DNA of 26,946 nt. Source: JANQIO01 sp038746745 (GTDB lineage: Bacteria > Pseudomonadota > Gammaproteobacteria > Pseudomonadales > Halieaceae). The position numbers and the translations under genes are program-made. Below the pieces are notes generated by a model that was not told the DNA's origin, made no database searches, and saw only the letters and a program-made list of their open reading frames with translations. Shown piece after piece: positions 15,868-24,089 of the stretch. How positions within the stretch are numbered: position 1 is the stretch's first letter; each line of letters starts with the position of its first letter. The stretch covers positions 1 through 26,946 of the forward strand of contig JBCDKJ010000051.1 in assembly GCA_038746745.1 (NCBI GenBank), in the 5' to 3' direction.

Positions 15868-16040
15868 TCACCCTTCCTGACAACGCACCTTTTGCAGGTG
15901 GCGATCTCTCTGGCCAAGGCAAACAGTAGCGCAGCCCCCATCATGCAGACGAAAGTTGCCGGTAGCAGGTTGTACAGCGCCGAGAGCAGTAATGCGGCCG
16001 CCAGAACGCTTAGTAGTCTATGTGTAAACAGTCCACTCAT
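15831..16040 (-). CDS. Small membrane protein, 69 aa
   Basis: A short protein with two hydrophobic segments (about 9-25, LLSVLAAALLLSALYNL, and 28-43, ATFVCMMGAALLFALA) and a basic, cysteine-containing tail (REIATCKRCVVRKG). I start at the ATG at 16040 because AGGGTGG lies just upstream and this places the start 10 bases after the VOC gene stop; a longer frame to 16097 would overlap that gene. The 3' end overlaps uup by 37 bases on the opposite strand. It is probably cotranscribed with the VOC gene and so SoxR-controlled. Function unknown. Confidence 0.55.
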   Translation of the reverse strand: MSGLFTHRLLSVLAAALLLSALYNLLPATFVCMMGAALLFALAREIATCKRCVVRKGDQPTSESASHRS

Positions 16041-16050
16041 ATCGACCACC

Positions 16051-16470
16051 CTAATTTGACGCATTGCGTTCTGCTGGTATGTCGCTGAGATACTCAATGA
16101 ACTCTACCTCAATGCCGTCGGGGTCCAGAAAGTAGACGTTGCGTCGATGACTCGCGTCGGCGCCGTCTTTGTCAATCGCGTAGCCGGCGTTTTCCAGTCG
16201 CTCAATTAGTGCGGGCAGGTTGTGCGTTACGAAGCCAACGTGTGCCAGGCCAGGCTGATGGCCTTCAAGATTACGCGCGGCGCCCTCGCCGTTGTCATTG
16301 AGTGTGATGTACTGATAGTCATCGCCAAAATGCAACCAGCGACGTGGCTTACCCGACCATAGGCCCTCACCCTGTTCGCGAACTCGCCAGTGGGGAAACG
16401 CAACCTGATAAAATCCCAGGCTCTTGGAAATATCGTTCACGACAAGATTGATGTGTTCGAGTTGCAGCAT
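16051..16470 (-). CDS. VOC-family (glyoxalase/dioxygenase fold) protein under SoxR control
   Basis: A 139-residue vicinal-oxygen-chelate protein with the two beta-alpha-beta-beta-beta repeats. The first starts LEHINLVVNDISKSLGFY; the second has GLAHVGFVTHNLPALIERL and ends FLDPDGIEVEFIEYLSD. Metal-ligand candidates are H6, the His of AHVGF and the Glu of EVEF. Relatives include glyoxalase I, fosfomycin/bleomycin resistance proteins and ring-cleaving dioxygenases, and the substrate cannot be read from sequence. The start at 16470 has a strong GGAGG. It is divergent from soxR across a perfect SoxR box, which points to a role in response to redox-cycling compounds. Confidence 0.9.
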   Translation of the reverse strand: MLQLEHINLVVNDISKSLGFYQVAFPHWRVREQGEGLWSGKPRRWLHFGDDYQYITLNDNGEGAARNLEGHQPGLAHVGFVTHNLPALIERLENAGYAIDKDGADASHRRNVYFLDPDGIEVEFIEYLSDIPAERNASN

Positions 16471-16500
16471 TTTTGTGTCCTCCTTCATTGCGTGCTGCAC

Positions 16501-16531
16501 AGAATAAAACCTCAAGTTAACTTGAGGTAAA
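16501..16531 (-). promoter_or_regulatory. SoxR box and soxS-like promoter for the VOC gene
   Basis: CCTCAAGTTAACTTGAGG (16510-16527) is a perfect 18-bp palindrome identical to the known SoxR operator. On the minus strand it lies between TTTACC (-35, 16526-16531) and TATTCT (-10, 16501-16506), separated by 19 bp. This overlong spacing is typical of MerR-family promoters, which the oxidised regulator untwists to activate. The element has the same layout as the E. coli soxS promoter, but it faces the VOC gene. Confidence 0.9.
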
Positions 16532-16576
16532 GGTCTTTTTTGTTTAGTTTTGATTTTTCTCGAGGGAGAGCGAGAC

Positions 16577-17038
16577 ATGGCCGATGCTCGATTGACGCCG
16601 GGTAAGGTGGCAGAGCGCAGCGGCGTATCCGTGCCGACGCTGCATTTCTACGAAGCCAGGGGTCTGATCCGAAGCTGGCGCAATGCCGGGAACCAGCGGC
16701 GCTATAAGCAGGACGTGATGCGCCGTATCGCGGTGATTAAAGCGGCGCAAAAAGTGGGCATCAGCCTGGATGAGATTCGCGTTGCGCTCGGCGGCCTCCC
16801 AGACGAGCGCACGCCTACCCAGAAAGACTGGGAAAAGCTATCACGCGAGTGGCGCAGAACGCTGGATGCGAAGATTGCCTATCTAGAGCGTTTACGGGAT
16901 ACCTTCACAGGCTGCATCGGTTGCGGCTGCCTGTCGATGACGAACTGTCCAATCTACAACGCTGACGATAAATTAGCAGTAGAAGGCCCGGGGGCTGTCA
17001 TTCTGGAGAGAGCGGCCAAACCAGCCGCTGATAATTAA
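16577..17038 (+). CDS. soxR: Redox-sensing transcriptional regulator SoxR
   Basis: A MerR-family activator with an N-terminal winged helix-turn-helix (about 6-50, LTPGKVAERSGVSVPTLHFY, NQRRYKQDVMRRI) and a dimerisation helix. The [2Fe-2S] cluster motif is C-IG-C-G-C-LSMTN-C, with cysteines 113, 116, 118 and 124. Oxidation of the cluster by redox-active compounds switches on the target promoter. The 153-residue form starts at the ATG at 16577, preceded by GGGAGAG. No soxS gene is present nearby, as in most non-enteric bacteria, where SoxR acts directly on its targets. The only visible target here is the divergent VOC gene and the small membrane gene behind it. Confidence 0.96.
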   Translation: MADARLTPGKVAERSGVSVPTLHFYEARGLIRSWRNAGNQRRYKQDVMRRIAVIKAAQKVGISLDEIRVALGGLPDERTPTQKDWEKLSREWRRTLDAKIAYLERLRDTFTGCIGCGCLSMTNCPIYNADDKLAVEGPGAVILERAAKPAADN

Positions 17039-18678
17039 AGAGCCGCCACCATTTTTGCAAACTCGGTGACAAATCCATAGTCAGGCTTGCCGTTGGGCGC
17101 GCGCTTCAGGTCGTCGATGGCAAACACCAGTTTGGGTACCTTGTAGTCCGCCAGGTGTTCGCGGCAGTGCGACTGAATGCCTGTTACATCGAGGTTGGCG
17201 TCGGTAAGGTCGGGGCCTTCCACGACGGCGACGACCTGCTTACCAAAGCGCTCGTGGGGAAGGCCCACGACCAGAGCATCGGTTATGCTCGGATGATCGG
17301 TGAGAATGCGCTCGACCTCGACCGTGTAGACCTTTTCGCCGCCCGTGTTGATTACAGTGGAATCACGACCCAGCAGCACAATCATGCCGTCGTCCCGCAG
17401 GGTGCAGCGGTCGCCTGTTTTGACCATGCGCTGGCCGTCGACTTCGACGAAGGTCTCGGCCGATTTCTCCGGTTCATTGTAATAACCCACTGGGGAGAAG
17501 CCTCCGGAGTAGATCATTCCAATGGTGTCGCTACCGGGCTCAACGGGTTTAAGGCTTTCATCCAGCACGCGGGTGGTAGGCATAGGATTAAACACGCCGG
17601 CCTCAGGTGTGGAGATGCCATAGCCAATAGCCTCGGAACTACCCAGAGTATCCATCATCAACAGGTTGGGATTGTGTTTGAGGAAACCCGCTTTGCTGGC
17701 ATCACTCATCGAGGCGCCGGAACTCACCAACAGCATAAGGCTGGCGATAGGGTTCTCCGCTGCGCGAGCCTCGAGGGCTGCGGTAAGCGGCATGGCAAAG
17801 GCGTCTCCTACCAGTACCATGCCTCCCACGCTGTGCTGTTTGATGGCATCCAGCGCGGCATCGGCGTCAAACTTTTTACTCGGCAGTGTGGCCACGGCAT
17901 TACCTTGTCCCATCATCATCAAGGCCATGATCATGCCGGCCCCATGCATGAGAGGACTCAGGCTTAAGAAGGGCATCCCGCCCGGCAGCCGATTCACGTT
18001 CGCCACATGCTCTTCGATAGTCGCAGGGTGCTCCTCAATGCCAAGGATCAGTTTGAGGGCATTGCCCGTTGCGGTCTGGGTTTTGCGGAACATGTCCTCG
18101 TGCCGCCACTGGGTGCCCTTGGGCAATCCGGTGGTGCCGCCGGTGGCAATCAGAATCAGGTCATCGCTGGAGGTTTGCCGCCGAAACTCGGTAGGCCTGC
18201 GCTGCTGCAGGCTGGAGAGGGGAACGGCAAAACGATTTATCGCATTTCCATCGCCACTGCTGCCCAGCACCGCAGCCGGATCGACCTCGATAAATACTGT
18301 AGTCTCCCGCAGCTGCGGTTGGATGGCTGCCACCAGCTCAGCGAACTCTGCATCGTAAACCAACACGCGGATATCAAGGCCGTTACAGAGCTCGGTCAGT
18401 TCCTCATCGGTGTAGCGATAGTTCACGTTGACGTGGCTATGACCGGCCAGTCCAGCGCCGACGAAGGTTTCCATATAGGCATTGGAGTTACGCAGATAGT
18501 GGCCCACGTGAGAGCCTGCAGGCAGAGTCTGTGATTGCAGGTAATCGGCGATACCGGTGGCACGCTCAACCAGCTCCGCGTAGCTGATGCTATGGGCACC
18601 GTGAATCAGGCCCGTGCGCTCACCCCAGCCGCTGTGCGCAAGTTGATAAATGGTCTCGGCAAAATTCCAGAAACTCAT
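17035..18678 (-). CDS. AMP-dependent acyl-CoA synthetase (FadD family)
   Basis: Activates a carboxylic acid to its CoA thioester through an acyl-AMP. The 547-residue protein shows the AMP-binding P-loop ATGGTTGLPKG (178-188), the LSPLMHGAGM substrate-pocket motif, and GSSEAIGYG in the acyl/adenylate region. The hinge TGDRCTLRDDGMIVLLGR and the catalytic Lys (K531) in NGKPDYG are also present. The VNVNYRYTDEEL segment resembles the mycobacterial FadD3/FadD19 type, which act on steroid side chains or ring fragments, but chain length or substrate cannot be assigned. It is last in a four-gene operon, 12 bases after the thiolase-like gene, and overlaps soxR's end by 4 bases. Confidence 0.93.
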   Translation of the reverse strand: MSFWNFAETIYQLAHSGWGERTGLIHGAHSISYAELVERATGIADYLQSQTLPAGSHVGHYLRNSNAYMETFVGAGLAGHSHVNVNYRYTDEELTELCNGLDIRVLVYDAEFAELVAAIQPQLRETTVFIEVDPAAVLGSSGDGNAINRFAVPLSSLQQRRPTEFRRQTSSDDLILIATGGTTGLPKGTQWRHEDMFRKTQTATGNALKLILGIEEHPATIEEHVANVNRLPGGMPFLSLSPLMHGAGMIMALMMMGQGNAVATLPSKKFDADAALDAIKQHSVGGMVLVGDAFAMPLTAALEARAAENPIASLMLLVSSGASMSDASKAGFLKHNPNLLMMDTLGSSEAIGYGISTPEAGVFNPMPTTRVLDESLKPVEPGSDTIGMIYSGGFSPVGYYNEPEKSAETFVEVDGQRMVKTGDRCTLRDDGMIVLLGRDSTVINTGGEKVYTVEVERILTDHPSITDALVVGLPHERFGKQVVAVVEGPDLTDANLDVTGIQSHCREHLADYKVPKLVFAIDDLKRAPNGKPDYGFVTEFAKMVAAL

Positions 18679-18690
18679 GGGTCTGTCTCG

Positions 18691-20196
18691 TCAGTCTGTC
18701 AGCGCGAAATGCAAGGCGTACTCATTGGCGTCGCCCCGGTTTACGCTAACTCGACGACCAGCGGCATCGTCCGCAGCCATGGCCTGCACAAGGTCCTGGT
18801 CTTCAGGGCGGGTGTGGGCCACAAAGCGTCGCTCGTCGTCAGTTTCCGCCAGGATAATGGCCTGCACAGGCGCATTGTTCATGTAGTTGATGGTGTAGCT
18901 TAGAATCCTGCCGTGGTCAGGATGTATGATCGCTTCCAGGGCCGGTATGGAATCGGTATCCACCACTGTATCAGCGGTACTCCAATCAATAATGCTGGGC
19001 TCGCGGGAGAAAATACCGCTGCCATGCTTTGACAGCATGCCGCCGTTGGCGTGCACAAATGCATAGCTATCGGGACGGGCGCGAAGCTGCTGCCATGCCT
19101 CTGCCAGACCGTGCATGGCGTAGTTGTTGCCGGGCCCGCCAAAATAAGGCAAGCCGCCGGTAAGCGTGAGCGGGTCGCTACCATCTGTCGCCAAACCCAG
19201 TTCTTCGGCAATTGCGGTGACGGCCACCGGAAAACAGCTATAGATATCGATAAGTGAGATATCGCGTATGTTCAGCTCCGCCATATCGAAGGCGCGCTGC
19301 ACGACGTCGTGGGCCATGGCGGAGACGCTGGGGTCCTGACGCACCGTCATGTCGTGATCCAGGCCTTTGGCGGCGCCGTGCATGAATATCCAGTTTTCCT
19401 CCGGAATACCCAGTGCCTTGGCCTTGCCAACGGTCGTCAACAAGAGTGCTGCCCCCTGATTCACTTTGTCCTGCGCCACCATCCGCTTGGTATATAAATG
19501 CGTGAGTGGATCCGCAGCGGCGATCTCTTCGGCACTCATTTCGTTGGGAAACTGCGCATAGGGGTTTTGCACGGCCACCCGGTTGAAAGCGGCCAGCATG
19601 TCACATTCTCTGGCGCTGTAGTCTTCCCAGCCAAAACCTAAACGCTGGCGACGCACGTCTTCCATTATGGTGTAGTAGAAGACGGGTGCTATCAGGCCAT
19701 TGAAGCGCTCCTGCTGACTCACTACCCAGACACCAAAGCCACGATCTTCCAGAGGCTCGTCGAACTCCTCGGTCCAGTTCAGTTCTATGCCATTGCGTTC
19801 CGCATTGCGCTGGTTGCGAATCGCCTCACCGCCACAGAGCAATACCATGTCTCTGGTGCCTTCCTGCAGGTCTGCAAAAAACTCCATCAACAGCGTTTGC
19901 GGCTCGTTGCCACCAGTTTCACTGTAGATGCGGTGCTTTGGGCTGGCGCCAATGCGCTGGGCCACGGATTGGGGTGGATTATTGCTGCGGCCCAGCTCGT
20001 TGGCCCAGGTGGGTGCTGAGTCGGAGAAGATCTTTACCATTGCAATGGTATCGATGGCCTCTGCTACGCCCTGACCGCCGCTGGCGTCAATGGCTGCGTT
20101 GGCTGCGCGACCTGCCATGTCCATGGCTGACGCCTCGGTATATTCACGCTCGACGCATTGACCTGCGCCTACGATGACTGGTGTATGTTCGTCCAT
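18691..20196 (-). CDS. TLP1-type thiolase-like protein with C-terminal extra domain
   Basis: A 501-residue thiolase-superfamily protein of the SCP2-like TLP1 type. The two thiolase half-folds are recognisable (PVIVGAGQCVER at the start, DMVLLCGGEAI at 117-126, DIYSCFPVAVTAIAEELGL, and FVHANGGMLSKHGSGIF at about 380-396). About 105 residues follow that fit the extra C-terminal domain of this group. At the place of the nucleophilic Cys of true thiolases (usually NxCxSG/NCATG) the sequence is SETGGN, so ordinary Claisen chemistry is doubtful. It lies between acyl-CoA synthetase and LLM oxidoreductase genes, implying a CoA-ester substrate. Annotated homologues are usually just called acetyl-CoA acetyltransferase. 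Confidence 0.85.
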   Translation of the reverse strand: MDEHTPVIVGAGQCVEREYTEASAMDMAGRAANAAIDASGGQGVAEAIDTIAMVKIFSDSAPTWANELGRSNNPPQSVAQRIGASPKHRIYSETGGNEPQTLLMEFFADLQEGTRDMVLLCGGEAIRNQRNAERNGIELNWTEEFDEPLEDRGFGVWVVSQQERFNGLIAPVFYYTIMEDVRRQRLGFGWEDYSARECDMLAAFNRVAVQNPYAQFPNEMSAEEIAAADPLTHLYTKRMVAQDKVNQGAALLLTTVGKAKALGIPEENWIFMHGAAKGLDHDMTVRQDPSVSAMAHDVVQRAFDMAELNIRDISLIDIYSCFPVAVTAIAEELGLATDGSDPLTLTGGLPYFGGPGNNYAMHGLAEAWQQLRARPDSYAFVHANGGMLSKHGSGIFSREPSIIDWSTADTVVDTDSIPALEAIIHPDHGRILSYTINYMNNAPVQAIILAETDDERRFVAHTRPEDQDLVQAMAADDAAGRRVSVNRGDANEYALHFALTD

Positions 20197-20261
20197 GCCT
20201 CGCTTCTTTTAACCTCTCTCTACCGCGGGTTATCGGTTGCTGTGGTACAGCCCTCTAACGT

Positions 20262-21275
20262 TTAAAAAAGCTCTGCGACGTCGCGCAAGGTTTGTTTGTC
20301 GGTGGTAGCGACCAGCACGGTGGTGACCTTGGAGTCGCGCCAGGCCTGAAGTCGATCTTTTATCCGATCGCGCGGTCCTACCAGTGACATGTTGTCGGCA
20401 AGCTCATCGGGCAGCACCTGGGCCGCCTCATCTCGCTTGCCTTCCATGAATAGCGCCTGAATTTTCTCCGCTTCCTCTTCATAGCCCATGCGGATAAAGA
20501 GGTCCTTATGGAAATTGGTGTTCTTGGCACCCATACCGCCTATGTAGAAGCTCATGAAGTACTTCATTTGCAGCAGCGCGGCAGGGATGTCGTCAGTGAT
20601 GTTGACCGTCACCATTTGAGCGATCTCAAAGTCGTCCCGCATTCCCGTCAGAGATTGGTTATACACGCTCTCATCGTGCGGGTTGTAAAACAGCGGCAGC
20701 CAGCCGTCGGCAATCTCCACGGTCTGGGCGATGTTCTTGGGGCCTTCAGCGCCGATGTAAATGGGTATGCGGTTGCGCACCGGGTGAACGATAGGCTTTA
20801 GCGGCTTGCCCAGGCCCATGCCGTCATCGCCTGGGTAGGGCAGCGGATAGTGAGGGCCATCGTTGGTGACTGGCGCTTCCCGAGCAAACACCTGGCGAAT
20901 AATGTCGACGTACTCTCGGGTTCTTGCCAGGGGTTTTGGGAAAGGTCGTCCGTACCACCCCTCTACCACCTGCGGTCCAGACACGCCCAGTCCCAGCATA
21001 AAACGCCCCTGGGAAAGATAGTCCAGGGTGAGTGCATGCATGGCACAGCCGGTTGGCGTGCGCCCCGAGAGCTGAACGACCGCCGTGCCCAGCTTGATCT
21101 TTTCCGTTTGTGCGCCAATCCATGCCAGTGGAGTAAACGCGTCGTTACCGTAGGTTTCAGCGCTCCAGACGGAGTCGAAGCCAAGTTTTTCAGCCTCCTG
21201 CGCCATCTCTACAAAGTTGGGCTGCGGACCAGCACCCCAGTAGCCCTGGGCCAGGCCCAGCTTTAAGTCAGCCAC
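20262..21275 (-). CDS. LLM-class (luciferase-like) oxidoreductase, Rv3520c-like
   Basis: A 337-residue TIM-barrel flavin-type oxidoreductase. Motifs match the mycobacterial Rv3520c subfamily as I recall it: LGYWG-like AQGYWGAGPQPN, VWSAETYGNDAFTPLAW, KLGTAVVQLSGRTPTGCAMHA, GLGVSGPQVVEGWYG, PFPKPLARTREYVDIIRQVF and AEGPKNIAQTVEIADGWLP. That subfamily is annotated as F420-dependent in actinobacteria; whether this organism makes F420 or the enzyme uses FMN cannot be told from here. It is second in the catabolic operon, 75 bp after the aldehyde dehydrogenase and 65 bp before the thiolase-like gene. Confidence 0.92.
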   Translation of the reverse strand: MADLKLGLAQGYWGAGPQPNFVEMAQEAEKLGFDSVWSAETYGNDAFTPLAWIGAQTEKIKLGTAVVQLSGRTPTGCAMHALTLDYLSQGRFMLGLGVSGPQVVEGWYGRPFPKPLARTREYVDIIRQVFAREAPVTNDGPHYPLPYPGDDGMGLGKPLKPIVHPVRNRIPIYIGAEGPKNIAQTVEIADGWLPLFYNPHDESVYNQSLTGMRDDFEIAQMVTVNITDDIPAALLQMKYFMSFYIGGMGAKNTNFHKDLFIRMGYEEEAEKIQALFMEGKRDEAAQVLPDELADNMSLVGPRDRIKDRLQAWRDSKVTTVLVATTDKQTLRDVAELF

Positions 21276-21350
21276 GGATGATCTCCTGTTCTGGCAATGG
21301 TGTTAATATGCGACCGCCGACGGCGGTCGCTTTAAGCGTTGATCAGAGCC

Positions 21351-22814
21351 CTACAGCTTGGTCTGCATCTTGATGGTTTTTTCGGTTTTCGGGCCGTAGG
21401 GCGGGCGCATGCCACCCAGGCCTGCCACGTCCAGCTTGCTCTGCTTATATATGGATTTGGCATGGCTGAAGGTCTTGAAGCCTTCGAAGCCGTGGTAGGC
21501 ACCCATGCCGGCGGGCCCGACGCCGCCAAAGGGCAGGTCCTCTTGCATGATGTGCATGATCACGTCATTCAGGCATACGCCACCGGAGGTTGTGCGATCC
21601 AGAACTGCGCGCTCTTCCATCTGGTCCTCACCGAAGTAATACAGTGCCAGCGGGCGTGGTTTGGCGTTGACGTAATCGATAGTCTCGCCAAAGTCTTTGT
21701 AGGTTTTGATGGGGAGCAGCGGGCCGAAGATCTCTTCTTCCAGCACGCGCATGTCATCGCTGGGATTGCGAATCAGCGTAGGTGGAATCTTGTGCGTTCC
21801 CTGCTGCTGCGAAAAGTCCTCGTTGGCAGGATTCAGCGGGATGATCTCCCCACCCTTGGCGCGCGCGTCCTCGAGGTTCTCGTTCAAACGCTGATAGTGG
21901 CGCTCATTTACCACAGAGGTGTACTGCGCATTTTCCAGCAGGGAGGGATACATCTCTGCAATGATTGCTTTGGCTGCCTCGATGACCTCATCCAGCTTTT
22001 CTTCGGGAACCATCAAATAATCCGGCGCCAGGCAGATCTGACCCGCATTCATGGTTTTGCCCAGCATAATGCGGCTGATCGCCTGCTGAATGTCAGCCGT
22101 GCGTGAGATCAGGACAGGACTTTTGCCCCCCAATTCCAGCGTCACCGGCACCAGGTTCTTAGCCGCCGCTGCCATGATGTGGCGGGCGATAGAGGTGGCG
22201 CCGGTAAACAGCAGGTGATCGAAAGGCAGACTGGAGAATGCAGCGCCCACTTCCGGGCCGCCCGGGAAAATAGAGACTTCCTTCTCGTCCCAGGCTTCAC
22301 GCACAACGTCGACCATGACGTCCGAGGTGTTGGGCGTGAATTCTGAGGGCTTGATCATGACGCGGTTGCCTGCGGCAAGAATATCCGCCAGCGGGCCGAA
22401 GGTGAGGTTGACCGGGAAATTCCATGGGCTGATCACGCCGACCACGCCAAGTGGCTGATATTCAATGCGAGAGCGGCCGCCCAGCAGGCCTAGTGGAAAT
22501 TGTGACTTGCGCTTTTCAGGCTTCATCCACTTGCGGACCTGCTTGATCGCACTTTTAAACGGCTGGATGCTGGCAGCAATGTCAGTAAGTTGTGACATCT
22601 CTTTGGGGCGGCAGCCAAAATCCGCGTTCAGCGCTTCCACCAAACGATCCTGATGCTTATGCACCGCCTCCATGCCGCGACGCATGCGGTCAATCCGCAC
22701 CTCTGCTGTCACAAAGCCTTCGGCGAGATAGTCCTGCCGATGGGCCTCCAGCGTTTTCATCATGGATTCAGTGATGGGGTCGTTGTCGACCTTGATATCT
22801 TGCGGCGCGTTCAT
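21351..22814 (-). CDS. Coniferyl-aldehyde-dehydrogenase-like aldehyde dehydrogenase
   Basis: A 487-residue NAD(P)-dependent aldehyde dehydrogenase of the class that includes CalB. Catalytic residues are in place: N132 in SPWNFPVNLTFGP, E227 in VTLELGGKSP and C261 in MNAGQICLAPDY. The Cys context CLAPDY and the C-terminal PFGGVGPAGMGAYHGFEGF are typical of the coniferyl/fatty-aldehyde class 3-like group rather than betaine-aldehyde types. It is first in a minus-strand operon with LLM oxidoreductase, TLP1 and acyl-CoA synthetase. It could therefore supply the acid that the last enzyme activates. Confidence 0.93.
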   Translation of the reverse strand: MNAPQDIKVDNDPITESMMKTLEAHRQDYLAEGFVTAEVRIDRMRRGMEAVHKHQDRLVEALNADFGCRPKEMSQLTDIAASIQPFKSAIKQVRKWMKPEKRKSQFPLGLLGGRSRIEYQPLGVVGVISPWNFPVNLTFGPLADILAAGNRVMIKPSEFTPNTSDVMVDVVREAWDEKEVSIFPGGPEVGAAFSSLPFDHLLFTGATSIARHIMAAAAKNLVPVTLELGGKSPVLISRTADIQQAISRIMLGKTMNAGQICLAPDYLMVPEEKLDEVIEAAKAIIAEMYPSLLENAQYTSVVNERHYQRLNENLEDARAKGGEIIPLNPANEDFSQQQGTHKIPPTLIRNPSDDMRVLEEEIFGPLLPIKTYKDFGETIDYVNAKPRPLALYYFGEDQMEERAVLDRTTSGGVCLNDVIMHIMQEDLPFGGVGPAGMGAYHGFEGFKTFSHAKSIYKQSKLDVAGLGGMRPPYGPKTEKTIKMQTKL

Positions 22815-23081
22815 GGTTTCCTCGCTGTTATCGTTGATCTCTTGGGCAGCCTTTGGCGTGAGCTGACGAGCTCATCAGTATAGCGCTGCCACGAAATAGC
22901 GCTTAACCCGTAAGGGTAGTCCAATGCGGCCTTAAAAGAAAACCGGACAACCGGCTTTTTATCGCCGTTCCTGCCGCACTGGGCTTTAATCGTGCTGAAG
23001 GCGGGACAGGTCTGGCCCGGCCCAGGTGACATGCCAAACAGGAATGTGCTTTAGTGTGCGGTTTTCCCAGGACCGTGGGCC

Positions 23082-24080
23082 ATGGCTGTCGATCTGAAAG
23101 GGCGATCTTTCGTCAAGTTGCTGGATTACTCCCCAACGGAAATCCGCTATCTGTTGGACCTCGCTGAGGAGCTGAAAGCCGAGAAATACGCCGGTACCGA
23201 ACAGCCTCAGCTGTCCGGCAAGAACATTGTGCTGATTTTCGAGAAGACCTCGACGCGCACCCGCTGTGCCTTTGAGGTGGCCGCCTTTGACCAGGGAGCG
23301 CAGGTCACCATGTTAGCCGGCGGCTCGCAGATGGGGCATAAAGAGTCAGTGGCAGACACCGCACGCGTGCTAGGCCGCCTTTACGACGGTATTCAATTTC
23401 GTGGTGCCAGACAGGCTGACGTCGAAACTCTGGAGGAGTATGCGGGCGTGCCCGTATGGAATGGGCTGACGGATGAGTTCCATCCCACACAGATTCTCGC
23501 CGATCTGCTGACCATGGAAGAGCACGGCGGTGGTCGCAGCCTCGAGCACCTCAAATTCTCCTATCTCGGAGACGCCCGCAACAACATGGGCAATTCACTC
23601 ATGGTAGGCGCAGCCAAAATGGGAATGGATCTGCGCCTGGTGGGACCGATGGATTTCTGGCCTGAAGAGGCGCTGGTCGACGAATGTCTGGCGATTGCCG
23701 AAGAGACCGGTGCCAGTATCACGCTGACCGAAGATATCGACGAAGGTGTGACTGGCGTCGATTTTGTGCACACCGATGTCTGGGTCTCTATGGGCGAACC
23801 GCCAGAAGCCTGGGCGGAGCGAGTGGCGCTGATGAAACCCTATCAGGTTAACGCTGAGTTGATGGAGCGTACCGGCAACCCGAATGTGAAGTTTATGCAC
23901 TGCCTGCCGGCATACCATAACAGCCAGACCGAGGTGGGGCGGCAGATTGCCGAGCAGTTTGGTCTGGACGGGCTGGAGGTTAACGACGATGTGTTTGAGT
24001 CCGACTTCAACATTGCCTTTGATCAGGCGGAGAATCGCATGCACACCATCAAGGCTGTGATGGTTGCCACCCTGGATTGA
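23082..24080 (+). CDS. argF: Ornithine carbamoyltransferase
   Basis: Transfers the carbamoyl group to ornithine to form citrulline in arginine synthesis. The 332-residue protein has the carbamoyl-phosphate motif STRTR (57-61), HPTQ (134-137), the ornithine-binding DVWVSMG (232-238) and HCLPAYH (273-279). It is of the E. coli ArgI/ArcB sequence type rather than the shorter ArgF type, so a catabolic role cannot be excluded, but no arcA or arcC gene is near. The 267-bp upstream gap contains a small CCGG-ACAA-CCGG hairpin with a T run (22943-22960); I could not identify an ArgR box. Confidence 0.96.
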   Translation: MAVDLKGRSFVKLLDYSPTEIRYLLDLAEELKAEKYAGTEQPQLSGKNIVLIFEKTSTRTRCAFEVAAFDQGAQVTMLAGGSQMGHKESVADTARVLGRLYDGIQFRGARQADVETLEEYAGVPVWNGLTDEFHPTQILADLLTMEEHGGGRSLEHLKFSYLGDARNNMGNSLMVGAAKMGMDLRLVGPMDFWPEEALVDECLAIAEETGASITLTEDIDEGVTGVDFVHTDVWVSMGEPPEAWAERVALMKPYQVNAELMERTGNPNVKFMHCLPAYHNSQTEVGRQIAEQFGLDGLEVNDDVFESDFNIAFDQAENRMHTIKAVMVATLD

Positions 24081-24089
24081 ACCGGGCCA

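Noticed and set aside
17155..18534. Long plus-strand frames opposite the acyl-CoA synthetase gene
   Set aside because: Antisense shadows of a protein with clear motifs; no start signals.
22938..22960. Small hairpin CCGG-ACAA-CCGG with a T run upstream of argF
   Set aside because: The stem is only 4-6 bp and no gene would end there on either strand; an argF leader role is possible but unsupported.
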